Under the pieces are notes generated by a model. It was given only the letters and a program-made list of their open reading frames with translations. It ran no database searches and was not told the DNA's origin. A DNA stretch of 64,000 nucleotides, from the NCBI GenBank assembly GCA_000309945.1, contig CM001633.1, positions 5,434,043-5,498,042 of the forward strand, in the 5' to 3' direction. The translations under genes were made by a program, and so were the position numbers. Below are positions 16,768-25,556 of this stretch, piece by piece. Within the stretch, counting starts at the first letter, position 1. Each line of letters begins with the position of its first letter. The stretch is from Leptolyngbyaceae cyanobacterium JSC-12. GTDB lineage: Bacteria; Cyanobacteriota; Cyanobacteriia; Leptolyngbyales; Leptolyngbyaceae.

Positions 16768-19359
16768 ATGCCCAGTACAACTGATGTTTTAGATTTTTCT
16801 ACAAACCTTCCCTACCCTGCTGTACAGCCATCCCCAGATACGTTTGATAGCCTGACCACGTTCAGTCTGCTAACCCTAAATCACAGGAGTTCTGCTCCAT
16901 TTGTTGGTACTGGAAATGGATTATTGGCTGAGTACTACACAGGTAGAAATTTTGACACCTTCAAGTTCCAACGAACAGATGCAACTGTGAATTTTGATTG
17001 GGGTGCCGGTTCCCCGGATATATCGATTGAGGTCAACGATTTTACTGTTCGTTGGCGAGGAAAGGTGCAAGCTCAGTATTCCGAAGTTTATACCTTCTAT
17101 ACGCAATCAGATGATGGAGTACGGTTGTGGGTCAATGGCCAAGAAATTATTGACAAATGGCTAGATCAGCCTATAACTGAGCATCAAGGCACCATCGTTT
17201 TGCAAGCAGGGCAACTTTACGACATTCAACTGGAATATTACGAACGGGGCGGCGATGCAGTTTCTAAGCTGATGTGGTCTAGCCAAAGCCAGGCAAAAGA
17301 AATCATTCCTCAAAGCCAACTCTATTCCTGCGGGCACCCACTGTTGGTGGAGTTCGTGAACGGGTTGCGGGGAGACTATTTCAACGGCATGAACTTTGAA
17401 ACGTTGCAAGTGTCTCGAACGGATGCAATAGTTGACTTCAACTGGGGAACTCAAGCCCCTGCCCCATCGGTGCAAGCGGATCAATTTTCAGTTCGCTGGA
17501 CTGGATACATTGAACCAACCCAGTCTGATATCTACACTTTTTATACATGGACTGATGACGGTGTCAGGCTGTGGGTCAATCATCAGTTGATTATTGATAA
17601 CTGGACAAATCATCCACCGACCGAAGACCAAGGGGCGATCGCCCTGCAAGCTGGGCAGAAATATGAAATTAAGCTGGAATACTTTGAAAATGCCATCGGA
17701 GCAGTTGCCCAACTTTTGTGGTCAACACCAACTCTGCCGAAACAGGTGATCCCCAATAGCCAACTCTTTTCCCGTCCTTTGCCAGACGCAGGCAATCCCG
17801 CCCTTATCCCCCTGCCAGGAGAACAACCAGTTGAGATTGGTACTCCCCTACCGATCTACGGCAACAAAACAACGATTGGTGTCAACTTATCTGGGGTGAA
17901 TGATTGGTCAACACAGTGGCCCTTTGTGGACGTGTTCAAATCATCGCGCCCCTGGATTTCTCAACGGCAGGGAGCAGGCTGGGGGCAGGGAGGAGAGCTC
18001 AACCTCACACCCGATGGCTGGATCGCCTCTCTCGAACCGGGACAACACGCCGAAACGGTAATACTGAACAATGCTTACTTTCCAGGCGGGAATTATACAC
18101 TGTTTTATGAGGGTGAAGGTAAGCTGGAGTTTGCTTTTAACAATGCGAGGATTATTGAACACACTCCTGGCAAGATGATAGTTGATGTCACACCCGATGG
18201 CGAAGGCGTTTTCCTGCGAATTACAGAGACGAACCCCAACAACCCACTTCGGAACATTCGGTTTGTGATGCCAGGGTTTGAAGATACCTATGAAACACAA
18301 CCATTCCATCCTCTGTTTCTAGAACGCATCGAAAAATTTGGCACATTGCGATTTATGGATTGGGGGGGGACAAATAACTCTAACCAAATGCATTGGACAG
18401 ATCGAGCAACGCCTCATATTTCAACCCAGGCAGGTGAGAAAGGGGTGGCGTTAGAGTACATGATCCAACTGGCTAACACGTTGAAAATTAATCCCTGGTT
18501 TACCATTCCGGCGAAAGCTACAGATGATTACGTGCGCCAGTTTGCCACGATGGTGCGCGATCGCCTTGATCCCTCCCTTAAAGCCTATGTTGAGTATTCC
18601 AATGAAGTCTGGAATACGATGTTTACCCAAACTGGGTACGCAACTCAACAAGGCTTGGAACGAGGTTTGGACGAAAATGGCTTCACCGCTGCCATTCGCT
18701 TTTATTCCGAACGGGCAGTTGAAATTTTCAAAATTTGGGAAGATGTTTTTGGGGCAAGCATGAGCGATCGCGTAGTGCGGGTACTTGCTGGCCAAGCTGC
18801 CAATCCCTGGACTGGCGAAGAGATGATGCGGTGGAAAAATGCTTACAAATACACCGATGCTTACGCGATCGCCCCTTATTTTGATGGCTTTGGAGACAGC
18901 GACCACGATGGCTGGAGCGACCTCAACGACCCAGACCTTGTAGACCAAACTATGAACATGACGGTTGATCAAATCATCGACAACCTCCTGTACGAAATTC
19001 CTACCGAAATTAAACGCATTCTGGACAGCAACTACAACATTGCCACCCGGCGCTTTGGATTAGATCTGCTCGCTTATGAAGGTGGCACACACCTCACCAG
19101 CTACCAATTCTCCCCAGATAAACAACCTACAATGACCAAACTATTTATCGCCGTAAACTCGCATGAACGAATGCGGGATGTTTACAGAGAATACCTCAGG
19201 CAATGGCAAAGTAGCGGCGGCGCGTTGTTTAACCAGTTTGTTGATGTTGCCATCTCATCCAAATGGGGGCACTGGGGAGCGCTGGAATATCAAAACCAGG
19301 ACATTACCTCAGCCCCCAAGTACTTAGGATTGATGGATTTTATTGATTCACTTGCATAA
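16768..19359 (+). CDS. double PA14-domain protein with glycoside-hydrolase-like C-terminus
   Basis: About 863 residues. I chose the ATG at 16768 because GGAG lies 9 bases upstream; a TTG at 16714 also opens the frame. Two PA14 carbohydrate-binding domains (about 45-190 and 195-340) share the same motifs: GLLAEYYTGRNFDTFKFQRT / GLRGDYFNGMNFETLQVSRT, YTFYTQSDDGVRLWVNGQEI / YTFYTWTDDGVRLWVNHQLI. The rest has a beta domain and then a TIM-barrel-like part with LRFMDWGGTNN and AYVEYSNEVWNTMF, where the Glu of SNEVWN is a candidate acid/base. No classical signal peptide is visible, which is odd for a probable surface polysaccharide enzyme. Confidence 0.75.
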   Translation: MPSTTDVLDFSTNLPYPAVQPSPDTFDSLTTFSLLTLNHRSSAPFVGTGNGLLAEYYTGRNFDTFKFQRTDATVNFDWGAGSPDISIEVNDFTVRWRGKVQAQYSEVYTFYTQSDDGVRLWVNGQEIIDKWLDQPITEHQGTIVLQAGQLYDIQLEYYERGGDAVSKLMWSSQSQAKEIIPQSQLYSCGHPLLVEFVNGLRGDYFNGMNFETLQVSRTDAIVDFNWGTQAPAPSVQADQFSVRWTGYIEPTQSDIYTFYTWTDDGVRLWVNHQLIIDNWTNHPPTEDQGAIALQAGQKYEIKLEYFENAIGAVAQLLWSTPTLPKQVIPNSQLFSRPLPDAGNPALIPLPGEQPVEIGTPLPIYGNKTTIGVNLSGVNDWSTQWPFVDVFKSSRPWISQRQGAGWGQGGELNLTPDGWIASLEPGQHAETVILNNAYFPGGNYTLFYEGEGKLEFAFNNARIIEHTPGKMIVDVTPDGEGVFLRITETNPNNPLRNIRFVMPGFEDTYETQPFHPLFLERIEKFGTLRFMDWGGTNNSNQMHWTDRATPHISTQAGEKGVALEYMIQLANTLKINPWFTIPAKATDDYVRQFATMVRDRLDPSLKAYVEYSNEVWNTMFTQTGYATQQGLERGLDENGFTAAIRFYSERAVEIFKIWEDVFGASMSDRVVRVLAGQAANPWTGEEMMRWKNAYKYTDAYAIAPYFDGFGDSDHDGWSDLNDPDLVDQTMNMTVDQIIDNLLYEIPTEIKRILDSNYNIATRRFGLDLLAYEGGTHLTSYQFSPDKQPTMTKLFIAVNSHERMRDVYREYLRQWQSSGGALFNQFVDVAISSKWGHWGALEYQNQDITSAPKYLGLMDFIDSLA

Positions 19360-19397
19360 TTTCATCGGTCAACACCCATCTTCCTGATCAATACCTC

Positions 19398-19425
19398 GTA
19401 GGGGCGTTCTCTCAAAACGCCCTTA
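19398..19425. repeat. palindrome (REP-like), possible terminator after the PA14 gene
   Basis: GTA-GGGCGTT ... AACGCCC-TAC, an imperfect inverted repeat with a loop of about 7 bases. It resembles small dispersed palindromes common in cyanobacterial genomes and could end the PA14 transcript. Confidence 0.5.
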
Positions 19426-19522
19426 CAATCTGATTAAAGGAATCCTGATTGACGAGGCACACAAAAAACGTGGATTTCAAGTACTGTCATTACAGGATCA
19501 GGAAACGCACCAAGAGCGTTGC

Positions 19523-20743
19523 ATGGGAACACCTTCAACTGAAGCAAAAGCAATTTTATTGGTGGATGATAACCCCACCAATTTAGGCATCCTGGTTAAA
19601 TCGTTGAGTGATGCTGGTTACAGAGTGCGGGTTGCGCAAGATGGGGAAAGCGCAATCGAACAAACCACCTATGCTAAACCAGATTTGATTTTACTCGACG
19701 TGATGATGCCAGGGATTGATGGCTTCGAAACCTGTCATCGTCTCAAGGCGATCGCAGAAACTAGAGATATTCCAGTCATTTTCATGACCGCCCTTTCAGA
19801 AGTGTTTGATAAAGTCCAGGGTTTTCAAGCTGGAGCCGTTGATTACATTACCAAACCCTTTGAGATCGAAGAAGTTCTAGTGCGGGTGCGAACCCATCTA
19901 GCAATTCAAACCCTGCAAAACCAACTAATTGCCCAAAATCAACAGCTTCAAGCCGAAATCCGTGAACGCCAGAAAGCGCAGGAAGCTGTTCAAGTTTTCT
20001 TGCACGCGGTTTCCCATGATCTCCGCAATCCAGTAACTGGTGGGCTTATGGTGCTCAAAAGTTTATTAGAAGAAGCGGCATCAAACAATGGCATAGCCCA
20101 TGTTTCGCAATCCATCCTGCAGCGCATGATTCAAAGTCACGATCGCCAATTGGCATTGATTAACTCGTTACTGGAAACCCATTCCAATGACGTCGTTGGG
20201 ATATCGCTGCAACCTCAAGCCGTTAATCTTCATCAACTTGTAGAACAACTTACAGATGCCTGGCAACCAATGCTAAGTAGAGATAATGCAACCCTAGAAA
20301 ACCATCTGTCTACAAGCTTGCCACCGGTCTATGCAGATCCAAACCAGTTATACCGTGTTTACGAAAATCTGATTGCCAATGCACTCAAACACAATCCCCC
20401 TGGCTTAACCCTAACGCTGAATGCAGAACTCATTAATGTGCAGTCATCTACTCATGGCAACCCTGACATTGGACAAAAGCTTCATCAGCCGATGGTACGC
20501 TGCACAGTACAAGATAGTGGTGCTGGCATTGCTTCAGAACAAATGACGGACATGTTCGAGCTTTACAAACGGGGAGACCATGCCCGCCGCACAGTAGGCT
20601 TAGGGTTAGGACTCTACCTCTGTCGCCAGATCATTACAGCTCACGGTGGAGATATTGGCGTTGATAGCCAATTGGGGCACGGTTCAACCTTCTGGTTTAC
20701 ACTCCCTACCTTTGACAGTGCCGCTAAAGTCGTTAAGCTGTAA
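19523..20743 (+). CDS. hybrid response regulator-histidine kinase
   Basis: A 406-residue protein. REC: ILLVDDNPTNLGILVKSLSD, the phosphoacceptor in LILLDVMMPGIDGFETC and DYITKPFEIEE. A coiled coil follows (IQTLQNQLIAQNQQLQAEIR). HisKA has the phospho-histidine in HAVSHDLRNPVTGGLMVLKS. The ATPase has NLIANALKHNPPGLT, VQDSGAGIASEQMTDMFELY and GLGLGLYLCRQIITAHGGDI. The next gene, a NarL-type regulator, follows directly, so the two probably form a two-component pair. Confidence 0.9.
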   Translation: MGTPSTEAKAILLVDDNPTNLGILVKSLSDAGYRVRVAQDGESAIEQTTYAKPDLILLDVMMPGIDGFETCHRLKAIAETRDIPVIFMTALSEVFDKVQGFQAGAVDYITKPFEIEEVLVRVRTHLAIQTLQNQLIAQNQQLQAEIRERQKAQEAVQVFLHAVSHDLRNPVTGGLMVLKSLLEEAASNNGIAHVSQSILQRMIQSHDRQLALINSLLETHSNDVVGISLQPQAVNLHQLVEQLTDAWQPMLSRDNATLENHLSTSLPPVYADPNQLYRVYENLIANALKHNPPGLTLTLNAELINVQSSTHGNPDIGQKLHQPMVRCTVQDSGAGIASEQMTDMFELYKRGDHARRTVGLGLGLYLCRQIITAHGGDIGVDSQLGHGSTFWFTLPTFDSAAKVVKL

Positions 20744-20806
20744 ATGCATTGCTCCCTGACCTTCCTGCAGGACAACCACACACTCTACATCGAAGCCACA
20801 ATTGCC

Positions 20807-21445
20807 ATGGAAACGCCTCTAAGAATCTTAATTGTTGAAGATGATCCAATGATTCAACTCGGGTTAGAGCGAATCCTATCGTCTCAACCTCGATTTCAAA
20901 TCGTAGAAATTGTTGAAGATGGGTACCTAGGCGTTAAAGCAGCTTTGAAACACAAGCCAGATCTGATCATTATGGACATTGGCTTACCGCGGAAAGATGG
21001 GATCGAAGCTACTGACGAAATCAAAAAGCAGACCCCTGATGTGCGTATTGTTATGCTGACTTCGCATACTGACAAGACAGAAGTGCTGGCAGCACTCGCC
21101 AGTGGAGCCGATGCCTATTGCGTTAAAGGTGCCAGTATTGACCAGATGCTAGCCGCGATCGCTGCCGCAGAAGCTGGTGCAGCCTACCTAGATCCACAAG
21201 TGGCACGGTCTGTACTAGAAAGCCTTAGGCCACACACACCTGAGGTAAGCGTTGGACACCTCACCGAGCGCGAAATGGATGTACTAAAGTTACTCGTGGA
21301 AGGCAAAAACAATACCGAAATTGGCGAAGCACTTTACCTTAGCCCCAACACGATTAAAACTCATGTTCGAGGGATTATGAATAAGTTAGCAGTGGATGAT
21401 CGAGTGCAGGCGGCCGTCGTAGCGCTACGGGCGGGGCTGGTTTGA
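20807..21445 (+). CDS. NarL/LuxR-family response regulator
   Basis: About 212 residues from METPLRILIVEDDPMIQLGL; an ATG at 20744, abutting the kinase stop, is an alternative. The receiver domain has the phosphoacceptor in IIMDIGLPRKDGIEA, MLTSHTDK and AYCVKGAS. The C-terminal helix-turn-helix is LTEREMDVLKLLVEGKNNTE and LYLSPNTIKTHVRGIMNKL. A DNA-binding transcription regulator, likely the partner of the kinase encoded just before it. The targets are unknown. Confidence 0.9.
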   Translation: METPLRILIVEDDPMIQLGLERILSSQPRFQIVEIVEDGYLGVKAALKHKPDLIIMDIGLPRKDGIEATDEIKKQTPDVRIVMLTSHTDKTEVLAALASGADAYCVKGASIDQMLAAIAAAEAGAAYLDPQVARSVLESLRPHTPEVSVGHLTEREMDVLKLLVEGKNNTEIGEALYLSPNTIKTHVRGIMNKLAVDDRVQAAVVALRAGLV

Positions 21446-21447
21446 CT

Positions 21448-21645
21448 CTAAGCTAATAATCCCAATTTCTTGCCATTATCCCGTGCCAAGCGAATCATGT
21501 TTTGACGTTGGGTGCGATCGATTCCGAACTGATCGCAAAATTTGGTAATGACTTGAGCATGGAGCGCGATCGCCTGACCCCGCAAGCGCACAAACTTAGC
21601 GTCTCCCATCAAACGACGAAATACAACAACAATCGGTGCAAACAT
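21448..21645 (-). CDS. small conserved cyanobacterial protein
   Basis: A 65-residue basic helical protein (MFAPIVVVFRRLMGDAKFVR, LRGQAIALHAQVITKFCDQF, RTQRQNMIRLARDNGKKLGL). An AGGAG ribosome site lies 7-8 bases before the ATG, and I have a general memory of similar small cyanobacterial proteins, so I take it as real. Convergent with the NarL gene, whose stop lies 2 bases away. Function unknown. Confidence 0.7.
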   Translation of the reverse strand: MFAPIVVVFRRLMGDAKFVRLRGQAIALHAQVITKFCDQFGIDRTQRQNMIRLARDNGKKLGLLA

Positions 21646-21834
21646 TTTTCAAACTCCTAACAGTTGAGAGTAGCGATGAGTCGCTATGAGAGAGTAGTTT
21701 TGCTTTGCAAAAGTTCATCTCATAGTTTTTACATCAGTCACCATTTAGAAACTTACGCAAACTTTTGTAATGAAGCCCTAACAAAATCTGGAAAACTTGT
21801 GCCATGTGAGACTTAACATTCAAGGAGAATCCAT

Positions 21835-21888
21835 ATGGCAGCAGACATACTTGCAAAAGCAACTCCAAGCTTTAGCCAACCGAAATAG
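21835..21888 (+). CDS. 17-codon ORF with strong ribosome site
   Basis: AAGGAG lies 7 bases before an ATG that opens MAADILAKATPSFSQPK and then TAG. The end overlaps the 3' end of psb34 on the opposite strand by about 17 bases. It could be a micro-protein, a leader peptide or the truncated start of a lost gene. No homology is recognised. Confidence 0.35.
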   Translation: MAADILAKATPSFSQPK

Positions 21889-22039
21889 CAGTCAAAACCA
21901 GAGCGGCAACAAACAAAGTGGCAACGGCACCCTGCCATAAGTACTGACGTTGCTGATATTCGGAAGGAAACTCGGCGTAGTAGATAGCTGGCTCAGACGC
22001 GTAGTTATTGAGCAGTCCTTCTTCGTTGATCGTTCTCAT
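21872..22039 (-). CDS. psb34: Psb34 (ssl1498 family light-harvesting-like protein)
   Basis: A 55-residue protein from MRTINEEGLLNNYASEPAIY; the frame extends to 22102, but this ATG gives the family N-terminus. The N-terminal part EEGLLNNYASEPAIYYAEFP is the soluble arm, followed by one membrane helix (QGAVATLFVAALVLTAISVG). This family binds the CP47 module of photosystem II during assembly, in the thylakoid membrane, where it takes the place of high-light-inducible proteins. Length fits. Monocistronic. Confidence 0.85.
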   Translation of the reverse strand: MRTINEEGLLNNYASEPAIYYAEFPSEYQQRQYLWQGAVATLFVAALVLTAISVG

Positions 22040-22180
22040 TAGAAATACCTCGTTGTGGTTATGTAAATAAATGTAAATCAATTTGTAACATTTTGTCAAC
22101 AAAATTTGCGATAAAAAAGGGTTTATGCTAATGAAAAGCCTAAACCCAATGTCCTGTAAGGTTTATAAGTGTATTGAGCG

Positions 22181-23041
22181 CTACTGTTTGAGGTGTTGTC
22201 GCAGCGATCGCCGCATTACATCCACAGGAACTGACTCTTGTAGCCAGAGTTCTAAAGCTGCTGCCCCCTGCTGTACCAGCATTTCTAGACCATCCAGAGT
22301 AATCGCCCCATGCTCAGCAGCATACTGCAAAAACCGTGTAGGGCTGGGCGTGTAAATTAGGTCGTAGGCAATTGTGCCAGGTTGTAGATGCAATATGTAC
22401 TCCAGGGAAATCGGGGATTGATCCACGTTGGGAAACATCCCAATCGGAGTTGTGTTAACAATTAGCCCAGCCATTGGCAGTAAACTCGGTAATGCTTCCC
22501 ACAGGTGCGTTTGTAAATTAACCATTATTGGAGAATGCGCCCAACTGTGTTGAAACTGCTCTAATTTGGCGCGATCGCGCCCCACTACCCGTACCCTGGT
22601 ACACCCCAATTCCGCACATCCAGCAACCACTGCCCGCGCCGCGCCGCCAATTCCCAAAATCAGGACTTCTGTCTGACTCCAGTCTGCTCTCAGCGATCGC
22701 AAAGGAGCTAGAAAGCCTGCGACATCTGTGTTAGTCCCGTGCCATCCAGTTTCGCTGCGCCATACCGTATTCACTGCCCCAACTGCCTGTGCCAGCGGCG
22801 AAATATCGGATAACAGGCGCATAATGCTTTGTTTGTGGGGAATGGTGACGTTAAACCCCTGCACTCCAATTGCCGCAAATCCAGCCAATGCTTGACTGAG
22901 ATCTTCCGGTTTGACAGGAAATGGTAAGTAAACATAATCCACACCCAACTGCGCGATCGCTGCATTGTGCATGATGGGCGATAGAGAATGCTCGATGGGA
23001 TGTCCAACCACTCCCAGAAGTTTAGTCGTTCCAGTAATCAC
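22181..23041 (-). CDS. aroE: shikimate dehydrogenase
   Basis: A 286-residue enzyme that reduces 3-dehydroshikimate to shikimate with NADPH in aromatic amino acid synthesis. Motifs: GVVGHPIEHSLSPIMHNAAI (substrate-binding serines), GFNVTIPHKQSI (catalytic Lys), GTNTDVAGFLAPL (Asn/Asp), the NADP fold ILGIGGAARAVVAG and VVGRDRAKL, and GLEMLVQQGAAALELWL at the end. The ATG at 23041 lies 4 bases after the minE stop, so it is read as the last gene of the min operon. Confidence 0.95.
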   Translation of the reverse strand: MITGTTKLLGVVGHPIEHSLSPIMHNAAIAQLGVDYVYLPFPVKPEDLSQALAGFAAIGVQGFNVTIPHKQSIMRLLSDISPLAQAVGAVNTVWRSETGWHGTNTDVAGFLAPLRSLRADWSQTEVLILGIGGAARAVVAGCAELGCTRVRVVGRDRAKLEQFQHSWAHSPIMVNLQTHLWEALPSLLPMAGLIVNTTPIGMFPNVDQSPISLEYILHLQPGTIAYDLIYTPSPTRFLQYAAEHGAITLDGLEMLVQQGAAALELWLQESVPVDVMRRSLRQHLKQ

Positions 23042-23044
23042 AGA

Positions 23045-23536
23045 TCAGGTAACCGATTCAGATTTGGGCGATTCTGCTGGCTCAGATGAATGGGCAACTG
23101 TTGGTTCAACGTCCGATTCAGCGTTTTCTGACAATGGCGCAATCTCAGTTTCCACATGATTAGGCTCAGAAGCATCCACTGTGTTTTCTGGGTCGGTGCT
23201 GGCTGGTTTACCCGTTGCATCCAACGAAATGTCTGGAATTACAATATTTTCCGTTTCTGGCTGATCGGGTTGAATAGAAGTATGGACTCGTCGAATTGGC
23301 AAATTGGCAATCAAAGCCGTGGTTCGCTGATTACTCTCCAGAGAAAATTCCATTGCCTCAGTGTCTAACTCCACATAGCGTGACACCACCTCTAAGATTT
23401 CTTTGCGCATTGAATCGACCATCTGGGGCGACAAATCCGTGCGATCGTGGGCTAAAACAAGGCGCAGCCGATTTTTTACCTGCTGACGGCTGTTGTCTGA
23501 GCGAGAGAAAATCCGTTCTAGAAATTCAAGCAACAT
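23045..23536 (-). CDS. minE: MinE cell-division topological specificity factor, long acidic tail
   Basis: A 163-residue protein from [20 protein letters not shown]. Residues 1-95 are MinE: the anti-MinCD helix region ([20 protein letters not shown]) and the dimer domain ([20 protein letters not shown]). Residues 95-163 are an acidic, low-complexity, proline/serine/glutamate-rich tail. Most bacterial MinE proteins end near 90-100 residues. MinE drives oscillation of MinD so that the division site is placed at mid-cell. The longer frame to 23590 lacks support. Confidence 0.92.
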   Translation of the reverse strand: MLLEFLERIFSRSDNSRQQVKNRLRLVLAHDRTDLSPQMVDSMRKEILEVVSRYVELDTEAMEFSLESNQRTTALIANLPIRRVHTSIQPDQPETENIVIPDISLDATGKPASTDPENTVDASEPNHVETEIAPLSENAESDVEPTVAHSSEPAESPKSESVT

Positions 23537-23631
23537 GAAGCGTAGGGGAAAGGGTGATTCGTGCTGAAGACTGAGTACTGAATAGAGCAAGGGTTAGTTG
23601 TCTAAATCGGGAGGATTGCCAGGATACTGGC

Positions 23632-24453
23632 TCATTTAGAAGGTTTTTTGCCGATGGGGGTGGTTAATACTCTGCGAAGGCGGGAGAAAAAGCCATCATT
23701 GGGAGCCGTAAAATCGAGAAATTCTACACTTTCTCCTTCTAATCGCCGTGCAATATTGTCAAACGCAGTTCCGGCTAGGGAGGGCGTTTCAGCCAAAACT
23801 AGCGGTTCGCCTTTATTCGTAGACACAATCACGCGTTCATCGTCCGGCACGATTCCAATTAAGGGCACCGCCAGAATTTCCTGCACATCCTCAACGGTCA
23901 TCATGTCGTTTGCCTGCACCATTGCTGGACGCAACCGATTCACAATTAAGCGAATTTGCTTAATATTGTTTGCTTCCAGCAACCCCACCACGCGATCAGC
24001 ATCTCGCACAGCCGCAATTTCCGGCGTGGTTACGATCAGGGCTTCTTTAGCAGCAGCGATCGCGTTCTGAAACCCCATCTCAATTCCCGCCGGACAATCT
24101 ACCAACACATAGTTAAACGCTTTTGCCAGTGCATTCACCAATTGCTTCATCTGGTCAGGTTTCACCGCATCCTTTGTGCGATTTTGCGCTGCAGGCAACA
24201 GCATCAAATTTGGATGTCGTTTATCTTTCACCAATGCTTGCTCCAGCCGACACTGCCCCGCTAACACATCCACAGCGGTATATACGACCCGATTCTCCAG
24301 CCCCAAAAGCAAATCCAGGTTCCGCAGGCCAAAGTCTGCATCAATTACAATCACCTTGCGACCTCGTTTTGCCAAAGCCATTCCTAAATTGGCGGTTGTG
24401 GTTGTTTTGCCCACTCCCCCCTTACCAGACGTAACAACAATGACGCGACTCAT
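23632..24453 (-). CDS. minD: septum site-determining ATPase MinD
   Basis: A 273-residue ParA/MinD ATPase from MSRVIVVTSGKGGVGKTTTT. The deviant Walker A is KGGVGKTT, VIDADFGLRNLDLLLG follows, and YVLVDCPAGIEMGFQNAI is Walker B. The C-terminus (FFSRLRRVLTTPIGK) is an amphipathic membrane-targeting helix. It binds the membrane with ATP, recruits MinC and is displaced by MinE. Order minC-minD-minE on the minus strand. The ATG at 24477 upstream is an alternative, but the family begins here. Confidence 0.96.
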   Translation of the reverse strand: MSRVIVVTSGKGGVGKTTTTANLGMALAKRGRKVIVIDADFGLRNLDLLLGLENRVVYTAVDVLAGQCRLEQALVKDKRHPNLMLLPAAQNRTKDAVKPDQMKQLVNALAKAFNYVLVDCPAGIEMGFQNAIAAAKEALIVTTPEIAAVRDADRVVGLLEANNIKQIRLIVNRLRPAMVQANDMMTVEDVQEILAVPLIGIVPDDERVIVSTNKGEPLVLAETPSLAGTAFDNIARRLEGESVEFLDFTAPNDGFFSRLRRVLTTPIGKKPSK

Positions 24454-24622
24454 GGAATGAGATGTATCACTAAACAACTAAACGCTTGCCCTAACCCACG
24501 GAAACGCCCTGAGTTATACAACCATATCAAAACTGCCTTCCTTATACTCGAAAAGCCGCAAGATGGTTTAAAAAGACAGAGGAAGGTAAGCGAACCCTGA
24601 TCTCAGGCTGAGACTTTGCTGC

Positions 24623-25483
24623 TTACTGGAGATTGCCCTGAGTACCTGCACTTTGCCGATAAAAGTCGATCGCTCTAGCAATGCGAATTGCCCCTTGAGC
24701 CGTGACGTAGGCAACTTCAGGGTAATACTCAGCCGGAGGTGTTTCTGGTGGACGAGCAACAAAATTGGCAATTCGCAGTTGAGTTGGCTCCATTTGCAGC
24801 GCCATGATTAACGCCCGAGCATTGCCCTTTGCCCCCGCATGAACTAATCCTCGCAGCCGTCCCCATACTAGAATATCCCCATCCGCCGTTACTGAACTGC
24901 CCGGATTCAAGTCGCCCAAAATGATTACGGTGCCGTTGTGTTTTACATCGCCGCCCGATCGCAGCGTGGTTTGCAAATACAATGGCTCTGCCAATGCCTG
25001 GGGAGTGTCACTATTGGCTTGATTAATCTGAGCAATGGAAGATTGCTGCTCTACAGAATATCCTGCAGTGGCAGCGGCAACGGCGGTCTGGCGACGGCTG
25101 GTATATACTCGTTTCAGCCGCAAATGTACTTCTGATAGCGCATCCCCAATTTCTTGCAGTTGTCGTCCATCCAGCAAGCGATCGCGAGCAATCAAATGCA
25201 CCGTTGTTTCCGCCTGCCACAGCCGTTCTCCAGAGTGTAACCGCTGCCGAATTTGTTGCAAGACTTCATTCCAGGTCAGGATGCTGGCAGGGTTATCCTC
25301 CTCCAAATCTCCTTCTGGGGGCAACATCAACAATAATTTACCGCTCTCACTCTTGAGGCGAACCTGCTGATCGCGCTCAAGCAAAGGTTCTGCTCCAGTT
25401 CCATGGTCTGAAGGAAGGTTTGGATCTGGCAATGATTCAGGAACAATGGGTGCAGGCGATGGAACAGAGGTGTCGGAAGTCAT
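24623..25483 (-). CDS. minC: septum site-determining protein MinC
   Basis: A 286-residue protein. The C-terminal MinC domain is clear: LYLQTTLRSGGDVKHNGTVI, ILGDLNPGSSVTADGDILVW, GRLRGLVHAGAKGNARALIM and FVARPPETPP. The N-terminal 150 residues form the less conserved FtsZ-interacting domain, after a proline-rich start. MinC inhibits FtsZ polymerisation away from mid-cell and is positioned by MinD, encoded next. The first gene of the min operon; the promoter must lie between it and the divergent glyK. Confidence 0.93.
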   Translation of the reverse strand: MTSDTSVPSPAPIVPESLPDPNLPSDHGTGAEPLLERDQQVRLKSESGKLLLMLPPEGDLEEDNPASILTWNEVLQQIRQRLHSGERLWQAETTVHLIARDRLLDGRQLQEIGDALSEVHLRLKRVYTSRRQTAVAAATAGYSVEQQSSIAQINQANSDTPQALAEPLYLQTTLRSGGDVKHNGTVIILGDLNPGSSVTADGDILVWGRLRGLVHAGAKGNARALIMALQMEPTQLRIANFVARPPETPPAEYYPEVAYVTAQGAIRIARAIDFYRQSAGTQGNLQ

Positions 25484-25556
25484 AGATTAACTTTGATGCG
25501 ATAAGCAATCATGGAGAATGTAGGCATTTTAGAGTCTGATTAACCAAACCAACTAA

